Part shown: positions 1 to 6,855 of the stretch, in pieces
Position numbering within the stretch: position 1 is the first letter of the stretch
Layout of the letters: each line of letters starts with the position of its first letter
Assembly (NCBI GenBank): GCA_028289185.1
Contig: JAQGGV010000003.1
Coordinates: 1-37,568 of the forward strand
Direction: 5' to 3'
DNA from: Candidatus Saccharimonadota bacterium
GTDB lineage: Bacteria > Patescibacteriota > Saccharimonadia > Saccharimonadales > Saccharimonadaceae
Length of the DNA: 37,568 nucleotides
Translations under genes and position numbers: made by a program
The notes under the pieces: model-generated
Told to the model about the DNA's origin: nothing
What the model saw: only the letters and a program-made list of their open reading frames with translations
Databases searched by the model: none

Positions 1-1055
1 ATTGGTTGAATAGGCAAACCACTCTTGTAGTCATAGCCGACGGAGTGCTCGATATCGTCCTCACCACGTCGTAACTGGGCCGATTCGAGGGCCGCTAGGA
101 CTCGTTTCCTAGCCTCCTCTACTTCAAGCCCCAGGAACTGCGTCGGGACATTTATCATCTTGCCATCAAAGCCGATAACCTGGATGCGCTCGAGGTTGTG
201 TCGCTCCCCTATTTCAAAGTCATTTGGGTCGTGTGCAGGGGTAACTTTGACGGCGCCGGTACCAAAGGCAGGATCGACGTGCTCGTCGCCGATAACGGGA
301 ATTTCGCGGTCCGACAGAGGTACGACGACGTGTGAGCCAATTAATTTCTTGTAGCGTTCGTCGTCTGGATGAACGGCGATTGCGGTGTCACCAAGCAGTG
401 TCTCTGGGCGCGTGGTGGCAACGACAATTTCGGTCACATGGTCGATTGATGGATACGCGATACGCCACAGTTTACCCTTCTCTGTCTTGTAGTTGACCTC
501 GATATCGGCATAGCTAGTCTGGTATTTGGTACTGTAGTTAACGATTCGCTCACCCCTGTAAATCAGACCATCATCCCACATCTTTTTGAATGTGTCATAG
601 ACCGTTGCCACAACTTTGTCGTCAAGGGTAAAGACCTGGTTATTCCAGTCAGCGCTGACTCCGAGCGCACGCAGTTGTTTCTCCATCGTTCCCCTCTGGT
701 CAGCGACGAAATTCCAGACTTGGCTGTATAGTTCCTCGCGGCTAAAGTCAGTGCGGCTTTTGCCATTTTCGGCCAAGGTTCGTTCGTAGACGACCCACGT
801 TTCAAACCCAGCATGATCCGCCCCTGGTAGATATAGCACATCCCTACCCCGCATACGGTAGTAGCGCGCCAAAATATCCTCGAGGTTGGCCATAAGAGCG
901 TGGCCGATGTGTAGATTACCGTTGGCATTTGGCGGCGGCATGATAACGCTATAGGGTTCGCCCTTCCCTGTCGGCTTGAATGCACCGGCCTTCTCCCACA
1001 TTTCATAGATAGTCGGTTCGAATTCCGGTGGGTTGTATGCTTTGGCAAGTTTCAT
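1..1055 (-). CDS. valS: Valyl-tRNA synthetase, N-terminal part (runs off window)
   Basis: Charges tRNA-Val with valine in the cytoplasm. Translating the minus strand from the ATG at 1055 gives a class I synthetase: a start MKLAKAYNPPEFEP, then PPPNANGNLHIGHAL with the HIGH signature near residue 45, a Rossmann segment with PGADHAGFET, and the editing (CP1) domain with ATTRPETLLGD and AFGTGAVKVTPAHDPNDFE. About 351 residues are visible; the KMSKS region lies beyond position 1. The start is supported by a -10 box TATACT at 1063-1068 (minus strand) only 7 nt before the ATG, so the mRNA is probably leaderless. The GADHAG-type segment reads GADHAGFET, where many ValRS have ..IATQ; this is still within class I ValRS/IleRS variation. 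Isoleucyl identity is less likely because of the PPPNANG..HIGHA pattern. Confidence 0.93.
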   Translation of the reverse strand, partial: MKLAKAYNPPEFEPTIYEMWEKAGAFKPTGKGEPYSVIMPPPNANGNLHIGHALMANLEDILARYYRMRGRDVLYLPGADHAGFETWVVYERTLAENGKSRTDFSREELYSQVWNFVADQRGTMEKQLRALGVSADWNNQVFTLDDKVVATVYDTFKKMWDDGLIYRGERIVNYSTKYQTSYADIEVNYKTEKGKLWRIAYPSIDHVTEIVVATTRPETLLGDTAIAVHPDDERYKKLIGSHVVVPLSDREIPVIGDEHVDPAFGTGAVKVTPAHDPNDFEIGERHNLERIQVIGFDGKMINVPTQFLGLEVEEARKRVLAALESAQLRRGEDDIEHSVGYDYKSGLPIQP

Positions 1056-1136
1056 TTGTATCAGTATAACAGATGAATATTTGATTTAACAGAGGTAAAC
1101 CGCGGTGATGACGTTTTGGTAAACGTAAGTACTTTT

Positions 1137-1214
1137 CACGTGGAAACTTGGACATTAGGAAATATAACATTTCACGAGAAATGCCCTCCTCAGGTCCAAA
1201 CTTTTTTCCACGTG
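1137..1214. repeat. Long imperfect inverted repeat between valS and femAB-1
   Basis: CACGTGGAAA at 1137-1146 is the exact reverse complement of TTTCCACGTG at 1205-1214, and inside these arms a TTGGAC/GTCCAA pair extends the stem with an asymmetric internal loop. The element lies upstream of both the leaderless valS start (minus) and femAB-1 (plus). It could be a protein operator or a folded transcript; no U-run follows, so it is not a simple intrinsic terminator. Confidence 0.5.
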
Positions 1215-1305
1215 TTTGTTTTCACCTCTTAGTATAGCACTAACGGTAATATTTCTCACATTTTCTTCGCTTTGGCGTTCGGTATCTTCCGCCAAGTCGT
1301 CGTGT

Positions 1306-1327
1306 CACACCGGAGAATCTCCGGGTG
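1306..1327. repeat. GC-rich hairpin (CCGGAGA/TCTCCGG) upstream of femAB-1
   Basis: CAC-A-CCGGAGA-A-TCTCCGG-GTG forms a near-perfect palindrome. The 398-base gap 1056-1453 otherwise holds the valS promoter (1063-1068), the inverted repeat at 1137-1214, this hairpin, a small ACCAT/ATGGT hairpin (1357-1374) and the GGAAGGG hairpin at 1422-1439. I see no credible gene in it. The 3' flank GGGTGGACC slightly recalls a T-box core but the rest of a T-box is not visible. Confidence 0.45.
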
Positions 1328-1421
1328 GACCTCAGGAATCTCCAGATGCGCTAGCAACCATGCTTGAGTATGGTCTTTAGGGGTAGGGAGCTCGTTTATG
1401 AATTTATTTCGAAAACGAGCG

Positions 1422-1439
1422 GGAAGGGCGAACCCTTCC
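1422..1439. repeat. GGAAGGG-CGAA-CCCTTCC hairpin, copy 1
   Basis: Perfect 7-bp stem with a CGAA tetraloop. The same stem with different tetraloops occurs at 8884-8901 (TTTA) and 18101-18118 (CTTG). This copy lies just upstream of the femAB-1 -10 box and overlaps where a -35 box would be. Confidence 0.6.
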
Positions 1440-1441
1440 GT

Positions 1442-1453
1442 TATAATGAACCT
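1442..1453 (+). promoter_or_regulatory. -10 box and leaderless start of femAB-1
   Basis: TATAAT at 1442-1447 is followed by 6 nt and then ATG at 1454, which places transcription start at or next to the start codon. This decides the start at 1454 over the in-frame ATG at 1364, since the latter lies upstream of the promoter and would add an unconserved N-terminus. Confidence 0.6.
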
Positions 1454-2440
1454 ATGATTTCAATGCAGCCGACCGACGACAGGGAAGCCTGGGACGAATA
1501 TGTCCTAGAAAACGATGGTCATCCGCTGCAATTATGGGGATGGGGGCAGACAAAGGCCGAGCACGGCTGGCATGCAGATAGGTTATTTGCCTATGATATG
1601 GACAAAAACATTATCGGTGGTGCACAGGTGCTTATTCGTAAGCTACCGTGGCCGTTTAAGGCACTGGTCTATGTGCCACGCGGACCAGTGGTCACGGCGG
1701 GCCAGACGAGTGACTTCCTGATAGCCCTGACGAACTATGCCAAATCCCAATACAGGGGAGTAGTGGTCTCGATCGAACCTGACTGGGTTGAATTACCCAA
1801 ATTACCCGGCGGTTGGCATCTGTCTGCAAATACTATTTTGATCCCGGAAACCCTCATTCTTGACCTCACTAAATCCGAGGATGATTTGCTAGCGCCAATG
1901 GCCAAAAAGACCCGTCAATACATCCGTAAATCCAGTGGCGAGGACACGATGACAATCCGCCAGGTAAAGAGTAAAGAGGGCATAGCGAAATGCCTGCAGA
2001 TTTACCAAGAAACGGCCAAAAGGGCAGGGTTTGCGCTGCATGATGACCAGTATTATTACGATGTTTTTGCCAATCTGAGTGACAATTCACCAGTGTTTGC
2101 TGCGTATGTTGATAACGAACCAATCGCGTTCGTATGGTTGGCCATCAGCGCCAAAACAGCCTTTGAGTTGTACGGTGGTATGAATGACACGGGGCAAGAA
2201 TTACGTGCAAACTATGCGCTGAAATGGCACGCCATTCGCAAAACCCGCGAGTGGGGGATAGAGCGTTATGACATGAACGGTTTGGTATCCGACGGTGTCA
2301 GTAATTTTAAGCGCGGTTTTGCTGATCACGAGGACAAACTAATTGGCACCTACGATCGGCCCCTCTCACCTCTGTATACGGTCTGGACAAAAGTACTTCC
2401 GCTGGGCAAGAAAATAGTCAGAACTATCAAACGAAAATAG
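1454..2440 (+). CDS. FemAB/MurM-type peptidyltransferase (copy 1)
   Basis: A 328-residue GNAT-fold protein of the FemAB family, which adds amino acids from aminoacyl-tRNA to the stem peptide of lipid II or related precursors on the inner face of the membrane. Visible family marks are HPLQLWGWGQTK near residue 25, YVPRGPVV near 75, the stretch APMAKKTRQYIRKS near 150 (as in FemX KTRY.I..A), and the C-terminal FELYGGMND..ELRANYALKWHAI followed by YDMNGL and F K R G F. The C-terminal residues are basic and may touch the membrane. A second paralogue lies at 8907-9947 on the other strand, so this cell likely builds a peptide branch in two steps or with two specificities. Substrate amino acid cannot be read from the sequence. 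Start chosen from the leaderless promoter. Confidence 0.85.
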   Translation: MISMQPTDDREAWDEYVLENDGHPLQLWGWGQTKAEHGWHADRLFAYDMDKNIIGGAQVLIRKLPWPFKALVYVPRGPVVTAGQTSDFLIALTNYAKSQYRGVVVSIEPDWVELPKLPGGWHLSANTILIPETLILDLTKSEDDLLAPMAKKTRQYIRKSSGEDTMTIRQVKSKEGIAKCLQIYQETAKRAGFALHDDQYYYDVFANLSDNSPVFAAYVDNEPIAFVWLAISAKTAFELYGGMNDTGQELRANYALKWHAIRKTREWGIERYDMNGLVSDGVSNFKRGFADHEDKLIGTYDRPLSPLYTVWTKVLPLGKKIVRTIKRK

Positions 2441-2465
2441 TATAGATTATTTAGCAATTATATGG

Positions 2466-2471
2466 TATAGT
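2466..2471 (+). promoter_or_regulatory. Probable -10 box upstream of the small membrane-protein cassette
   Basis: TATAGT at 2466-2471 in an AT-rich stretch just after femAB-1; no good -35. Transcription from here would read through the left inverted repeat (2510-2523) into the gene at 2573. Confidence 0.4.
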
Positions 2472-2509
2472 ATACATGCTTCAAGAGTGGAAACTCATGG
2501 GAGCGTAAC

Positions 2510-2523
2510 TGACAAGCAGGTAC
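2510..2523. repeat. Left 14-bp inverted repeat of cassette
   Basis: TGACAAGCAGGTAC at 2510-2523 is the exact reverse complement of 2959-2972. An 11-bp core (TGACAAGCAGG) also recurs in direct orientation at 2908-2918. The two outer arms enclose exactly one gene, giving a roughly 463-bp unit. Confidence 0.7.
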
Positions 2524-2572
2524 CCAGAACCGTCCAATCGGTTCGACCATCTAGCACGAAAGAGGGAACAAC

Positions 2573-2890
2573 ATGGAATCCATGCGACTCAAGTTCTCGT
2601 TCTACAAGTTCCGGGACAAGAAGATTACCAGCCAGGGCTGGGCAAAAGCCGCCTATGTGGGCTGCTGGATCGGCTTGACCCTGGCCGTGATGTTCGTGCT
2701 GTGGGTCCTTCACCTGGCGCTGCTGTTGGCCGACGTGCTCGGTGCCTTCGGGTATCCGATCTTGGCCATGCTGATCATCGGTTGTGTGCTGTTCGCCCAA
2801 CGCAAGTCCGGGCTGCGCAGCTTCTACAACCGTGACAAGGAGTGGGTGTCATTTGGTTTCGACCGCAGTATGTGGTGGAACCGGAAGTAG
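2573..2890 (+). CDS. Small two-helix membrane protein, unknown function
   Basis: A 105-residue protein with no recognised family. Residues about 25-45 (AAYVGCWIGLTLAVMFVLWV) and 50-75 (LLLADVLGAFGYPILAMLIIG) are hydrophobic and probably span the membrane as a hairpin; both ends are basic and aromatic (Lys/Arg/Phe/Tyr/Trp), which suggests cytoplasmic tails. It has a clear ribosome-binding site (AGAGGG, 6 nt before ATG), unlike its leaderless neighbours. Codons end mostly in G or C, unlike adjacent genes, and it is enclosed by 14-bp perfect inverted repeats, so it looks acquired. It is convergent with tsaD. Could be a small membrane effector or phage/plasmid cargo. Confidence 0.7.
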   Translation: MESMRLKFSFYKFRDKKITSQGWAKAAYVGCWIGLTLAVMFVLWVLHLALLLADVLGAFGYPILAMLIIGCVLFAQRKSGLRSFYNRDKEWVSFGFDRSMWWNRK

Positions 2891-2900
2891 CCGGCGTCCG

Positions 2901-2979
2901 GTGAACGTGACAAGCAGGCCGACATTGGCCGCTTGGCCCACGTCCCCGCGACCTTGTCGTACCTGCTTGTCACATTCAC
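2901..2979. repeat. 18-bp stem (one mismatch) downstream of the cassette gene
   Basis: GTGAACGTGACAAGCAGG (2901-2918) pairs with CCTGCTTGTCACATTCAC (2962-2979), 17 of 18 positions. The loop is 43 nt and GC-rich. It may act as a 3' mRNA stabiliser or weak terminator; the right arm is shared with the next hairpin, so the two are mutually exclusive. Confidence 0.65.
2959..2972. repeat. Right 14-bp inverted repeat of cassette
   Basis: GTACCTGCTTGTCA, perfect partner of 2510-2523. Confidence 0.7.
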
Positions 2980-3012
2980 TTTCTACAGATCAGTATCTGT
3001 GTGAAGTGAATG
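2973..3012. terminator. Hairpin abutting the tsaD stop codon
   Basis: CATTCACTT (2973-2981) pairs with AAGTGAATG (3004-3012), with an inner ACAGAT/ATCTGT stem (2985-3000). It begins directly after the tsaD stop on the minus strand and overlaps the right arm of the preceding hairpin. Probably a 3'-end structure between two convergent genes; no long U-run is visible. Confidence 0.4.
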
Positions 3013-4182
3013 TTAGGCCCACGCTGTTTTGGTCATGGATAGGCTAGGTACAACTTCTAAATCGAATGGACTCACAGGGTCCTTTTTTTGTGCGTAGAAA
3101 TAACCAAGTGCGGCGATCATGGCGCCGTTGTCGGTACAAAGCTGCATCGGTGCGTACTCGATGTTCAGGGGTAGACGTTCTTGCAGCTGGCGACGAAGTT
3201 CCTGATTGGCGGCCACGCCACCAGCGATGACTACAGAGGCGGGTGAGTAGTCTTTGAATGCCTTTTCGGCTTTGTCGACCAGGGTTTCAACGGCTGTTTG
3301 CTGAAAACTGGCGGCAAAGTCATTGCGCTGGACGTCGCTCAGGAGCGCAGGAAGGTCGTGTGAAGGGAAGGTGTAATCATTCCCAGTTTCGTGCTGGACG
3401 GCCCTTAGAAGGGCTGTCTTGAGCCCAGAGAAGCTAAAGTCGTATGGGTTTGTCAGTTTAGCCTTCGGCAGTTTGTATTTGTGCGGATCGCCAGCTAGCG
3501 CGGCTTTGGCAACTGATGGGCCGCCAGGGTAGGGTAGGCCGATGATTTTGGCGACCTTGTCAAAGGCTTCACCGACGGCATCGTCCTGGGTTTGGCCCAG
3601 GAGCTCGTAGTTACCGTGGTCTTGAAAGAGAACAAGTTGCGAGTGGCCGCCGGAAACAATCAGTGCAAGCATTGGGAATTGAGGTTGAGAGCTCGGTAGT
3701 ACAAGGTCGCGAAGCCCACCAATCGCTCTTCCTCCCTTGCCATGTTCGCCAGCTCCAATAATCGTTTTGCCGCGCTCGCTTGGCAAAAGATTATTGGGCT
3801 GACTCTCCATCTTCTCAATGATGAAATTCGCATATACATGCGCTTCAACGTGATGTATAGGATACAACGGTTTGTTATGGATGAGGGCGAGAGTACGAGC
3901 GGCGAGGGTGCCAACGAGCAGTGAGCCAATCAGGCCCGGGGCGTAGGTGACGGCAATTGCGTCAATGTCATCCCAAGTGCAGTCAGCGTCGCGTAGTGCT
4001 TGGTTGATGACGGGATTGATAACTTCGATATGACTACGAGCGGCAACTTCTGGCACAACGCCGCCATACTGCGAGTGGATATCGATCTGCGTCTGAATGA
4101 CATTGGAAAGAAGCTTACGGCCATCCTCGACAACCGCAACTGCTGTTTCGTCACAACTACTCTCAATTCCCAGTATTTTCAC
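3013..4182 (-). CDS. tsaD: tRNA N6-threonylcarbamoyltransferase TsaD
   Basis: Transfers the threonylcarbamoyl group from TC-AMP to A37 of ANN-decoding tRNAs (t6A), normally with TsaB and TsaE. The 389-residue protein has the Kae1/TsaD start MKILGIESSCDETAVAVV, the metal-binding HxxxH at His111/His115 (PIHHVEAHV), VSGGHSQLV near 177, and the C-terminal IAGGVAANQELR and CTDNGAMIAALG. It is longer than the usual about 340 residues because of an insertion of about 45 residues (about 122-166) between HVYANF and the PQFPMLALIVSGGH strand. The start is GTG at 4182: the -10 box TATAAT (4190-4195, minus) lies 7 nt upstream, giving a leaderless mRNA. tsaC, in the same pathway, lies just upstream with an 18-bp gap. 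Confidence 0.95.
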   Translation of the reverse strand: MKILGIESSCDETAVAVVEDGRKLLSNVIQTQIDIHSQYGGVVPEVAARSHIEVINPVINQALRDADCTWDDIDAIAVTYAPGLIGSLLVGTLAARTLALIHNKPLYPIHHVEAHVYANFIIEKMESQPNNLLPSERGKTIIGAGEHGKGGRAIGGLRDLVLPSSQPQFPMLALIVSGGHSQLVLFQDHGNYELLGQTQDDAVGEAFDKVAKIIGLPYPGGPSVAKAALAGDPHKYKLPKAKLTNPYDFSFSGLKTALLRAVQHETGNDYTFPSHDLPALLSDVQRNDFAASFQQTAVETLVDKAEKAFKDYSPASVVIAGGVAANQELRRQLQERLPLNIEYAPMQLCTDNGAMIAALGYFYAQKKDPVSPFDLEVVPSLSMTKTAWA

Positions 4183-4200
4183 TACCGGTATTATACCAGA

Positions 4201-4758
4201 TTAAACAGAGATGGAGCCCTGGCGGAGAACTTCGATACCGTCATGTGTCGGTCGAATGATGGTCGACGGCAATTTTTGATCAATTGTGCCACCATCAACG
4301 TAGAAATCAATGCTATCTCCGAAGTACGCGGCTGCTTCGCTGATATTCGTGGCTGGCGGCTGACCTGGCTGATTGGCGCTCGAGGTGATAAGGGGTCCCG
4401 TTTGCTCGAGGAACTGCTTGATGGTCGGATCCGCAACGACACGCATCGCCAGCGTACCGACACCTTGATGTAGATACGTGTTGTCGGGGACGGGCAGTAC
4501 GGCACTGAGAGGATTGGGCCAATAGTGGACGACTTTTTCGATCTCGGTAGGTGAAACACTGAGCGCAAGGAGTTGATCGGTTGAACTGGCAATCAATGTG
4601 CCCGGTTTCTTCTCGCGGCTTTTGAGCGTATAGAATCGATGAACCGCCGCATGATCAGCGGCGATAGTTACCAACCCGTAGACTGTATCCGTCGGTACAA
4701 CCCCAATGGCGCCGTTTTGCAACAGTGGTATGGCTTGATCAAGTGTCACGATATTCAT
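4201..4758 (-). CDS. tsaC: L-threonylcarbamoyladenylate synthase (TsaC/YrdC/Sua5)
   Basis: Makes threonylcarbamoyl-AMP from threonine, bicarbonate and ATP, the substrate of TsaD. The 185-residue YrdC domain shows GAIGVVPTDTVYGL (about 17-30), KSREKKPGT (about 46-54), RVV, SSANQPGQPPAT and a final STIIRP motif. It lacks the extra C-terminal Sua5 domain. The start at 4758 rather than a more upstream ATG is supported by TATGAT (4765-4770, minus) 6 nt before the ATG, again leaderless, and by the family N-terminus. The promoter is back to back with that of murE across only 42 bp. Confidence 0.93.
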   Translation of the reverse strand: MNIVTLDQAIPLLQNGAIGVVPTDTVYGLVTIAADHAAVHRFYTLKSREKKPGTLIASSTDQLLALSVSPTEIEKVVHYWPNPLSAVLPVPDNTYLHQGVGTLAMRVVADPTIKQFLEQTGPLITSSANQPGQPPATNISEAAAYFGDSIDFYVDGGTIDQKLPSTIIRPTHDGIEVLRQGSISV

Positions 4759-4800
4759 ATCACTATCATAGCGCCGCGAGCGAGATGGTAGAATAGGAGC
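4759..4800. promoter_or_regulatory. Divergent leaderless promoters for tsaC and murE
   Basis: In 42 bp both -10 boxes are present: TATGAT on the minus strand (4765-4770, 6 nt to the tsaC ATG) and TAGAAT on the plus strand (4789-4794, 6 nt to the murE ATG). The AGGAGC directly before the murE ATG is too close to serve as a normal Shine-Dalgarno. The -35 regions would lie inside the opposite gene's start region, so the two may compete. Confidence 0.55.
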
Positions 4801-6084
4801 ATGAAACAACTGCTTGTAAAGGGAGTGCGCGGGGTCTTGCCAAAGGGTACGGTCCACAAGATTGAAGAAGGCTATCGAAAGGGTCGTGTTCGGCTGGTTC
4901 GGGCTCGCTACGGCAACCCGGCAAAAAACCTGAAAGTCATCGCTATAACAGGGACAAACGGCAAAACGACGACTCTGAATTACCTGAATGAGATTATGAA
5001 AGAGGCGGGACATAGGACCGCCATGTTCACGACTGCGGTCATCGAGATTAATGGTCATCGCAAAATTAATGACCTCAATGCAACAGTCGCATTGACTGCC
5101 GAAATGCAGAAGTTTTTCCGTGAGGCGAAGCGTGAAAAAGTTGATTATGTTCTGCTGGAAGTGACCAGCCATGCGCTCGACCAACATAAGTTGGACGGTG
5201 TGCCGATTATGGCGGCAATTATGACCAATCTGACCCAGGATCATTTGGACTACCACGGCACGATGGAGAAATATGCCGAGGCAAAGGGCAAATTATTCGC
5301 GGCTAACCCGCAATTTATCGTGCTGAACCGGGATGATGAGTGGTACGATTTCTTTAATCAATTCCAAGCAGCTGGCCAAAAAATCACTTACGGCAGGCAC
5401 GACGACGCCGAGGTTCGGGTAACGAAGACGAGACTATTCCGCAAGGGCAGTGAGGCGACAATCCTGCTTGATCACCACGATGAACTGGAACTTGCGACGG
5501 CACTACCGGGCGAGTACAACATCGACAATATGGTTGCAGCGGCGACTGCTGCCTATGTATTGGGTATTAATTTGAACGACATTGTAGAGGGTGTTGCCAA
5601 CCTCGAGGGCGTACCCGGTAGGTTCGAACATGTCAAAACGGGCAAGGATTTCGACGTCGTCGTTGATTATGCGCACACGCCGGACGGGTTAGAGAAGTTT
5701 CTGACGGCTGCAAAAGCGATTACCAAAAATCGCGTTATTCTTGTCTTTGGCGCCACTGGCGATCGAGACAAGGGAAAACGACCGATTATGGGCGAAATTG
5801 CTGCCAAACTAGCCGATCGTATCGTTTTAACTGACGAGGAAAGCTACAACGAGAACCCTGACAAAATTCGCGAACAAGTCATGCAAGGCATCGAATCTGC
5901 TGGTGGATCGGGCAAAACGACCGAAATTGCTGATCGTCACGAAGCTATCAAAAAGGCCCTCGGCATCGCGACTAAGGGTGATATCGTGCTCATCACTGGT
6001 ATGGGACACGAGAAGTTTCGTATTGTGAACGGCGAACGAATCCCGTGGAACGACGCTGATGCCGTAAAAGAACTACTCGAATAG
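4801..6084 (+). CDS. murE: MurE-like UDP-MurNAc-dipeptide:amino-acid ligase, short N-terminus
   Basis: An ATP-dependent Mur ligase of peptidoglycan precursor synthesis, MurE by overall pattern. The Walker A GTNGKTTT is at about 51-58, then EVTSHALDQHKLDG, TNLTQDHLDYHGTMEKYAEAK with the carbamylated-Lys region (AKGKLF, about 161-166), GEYNIDN, PGRFE, VDYAHTPDGL, VFGATGDRDKGKRPIMG and GMGHEKFR. At 427 residues it lacks most of the usual first domain (Walker A normally sits after about 110 residues). The amino-acid specificity motif, DNPR for meso-DAP enzymes, reads EESYNENP near 346-353, so the third stem residue cannot be assumed to be DAP or Lys. Leaderless start. Confidence 0.88.
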   Translation: MKQLLVKGVRGVLPKGTVHKIEEGYRKGRVRLVRARYGNPAKNLKVIAITGTNGKTTTLNYLNEIMKEAGHRTAMFTTAVIEINGHRKINDLNATVALTAEMQKFFREAKREKVDYVLLEVTSHALDQHKLDGVPIMAAIMTNLTQDHLDYHGTMEKYAEAKGKLFAANPQFIVLNRDDEWYDFFNQFQAAGQKITYGRHDDAEVRVTKTRLFRKGSEATILLDHHDELELATALPGEYNIDNMVAAATAAYVLGINLNDIVEGVANLEGVPGRFEHVKTGKDFDVVVDYAHTPDGLEKFLTAAKAITKNRVILVFGATGDRDKGKRPIMGEIAAKLADRIVLTDEESYNENPDKIREQVMQGIESAGGSGKTTEIADRHEAIKKALGIATKGDIVLITGMGHEKFRIVNGERIPWNDADAVKELLE

Positions 6085-6096
6085 AGCTTATGAACA

Positions 6097-6855
6097 ATGG
6101 TGGAAGACAAAAAACAGGCACTGAAGAAATTTTTCCGTAACTATACGCTTGTTGTCCTTGTGATTGTTGGTTTGATTATCACGCTCCTGCTATTGGTCTG
6201 GTTTCGCTTTTTGGCACTCGTCAGTATCGGTGATTTATCAAAGATTAACCCGCTCATCACGTCGGGTCAAAACAGATTGGTACTGAAAGACGGTACGAGC
6301 GAAATCGTCAAAATTCCGATAGACGGTACAGCGGCCAATAAAGGATCTTCCGACAGTAATACACCAGCCGACACGTCAACAGGCGGGGCTTCATCTGAAA
6401 ATCAATCGAACTCAGCAACCACCACAACGGGCGGCACGGTGCAGACTAGCAATGGGGGTGCTAGCACCCCCGTGGTCACAGTCAGCCCATCCGTTAGCCC
6501 GTCATCCAGCCCGAGTCCCGTTCCAACCACAGCGGCGTTTACGGCAAATATAGGTTCGAACGTGACATACGAGACATCGAACAAGTCATCGTATGCTAAC
6601 GGCTGCACCATCACCTACAAATTTACCTTCACCGCCACCGCCCAGAACGCGCCCGGTGTGGCGAAAGCGCAGTGGAGGTGGCCTGGTAGTACCTGGGGGA
6701 ATGAGTTCAACGTGTCTTTTTCGGTCGGACAAACGAGTGTGCCGGTAACAATACAGCAATATGTGAGCGCTAACACCAGTGACCAAGTGGTAAGCCTCAG
6801 GCTGAACTCACCGAACGCCGTCGAGAAAGATTATGGGTTCAAGCATCAATGTTAA
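6097..6855 (+). CDS. Membrane-anchored Ser/Thr-rich extracellular protein
   Basis: A 252-residue protein with a basic cytoplasmic start (KKQALKKFF), one membrane helix at about 18-42, a low-complexity Ser/Thr/Pro/Gly linker at about 85-150, and a C-terminal beta-rich domain with aromatic residues and two cysteines (about 168 and the last residue) that could form a disulphide. It resembles a surface-exposed immunoglobulin-like domain on a flexible stalk. It follows murE by 12 nt and overlaps the histidine kinase by 7 nt (ATG at 6849 before TAA at 6853), so the two are translationally coupled and this may be a ligand-binding or accessory partner of the kinase. No named family recognised. Confidence 0.75.
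   Translation: MVEDKKQALKKFFRNYTLVVLVIVGLIITLLLLVWFRFLALVSIGDLSKINPLITSGQNRLVLKDGTSEIVKIPIDGTAANKGSSDSNTPADTSTGGASSENQSNSATTTTGGTVQTSNGGASTPVVTVSPSVSPSSSPSPVPTTAAFTANIGSNVTYETSNKSSYANGCTITYKFTFTATAQNAPGVAKAQWRWPGSTWGNEFNVSFSVGQTSVPVTIQQYVSANTSDQVVSLRLNSPNAVEKDYGFKHQC

Noticed and set aside
563..1048. 161-aa minus-strand ORF in the valS region
   Set aside because: It is an off-frame shadow of valS; the in-frame translation from 1055 gives clear ValRS motifs.
1137..1214. DnaA boxes / replication origin suggested by TTTTCCACG motifs
   Set aside because: No TTATCCACA cluster, no AT-rich unwinding element and no dnaA or dnaN nearby.
1320..1345. T-box-like core (GGGTGGACC) upstream of femAB-1
   Set aside because: The core lacks one base, and no stem I, specifier loop or terminator/antiterminator pair is visible.
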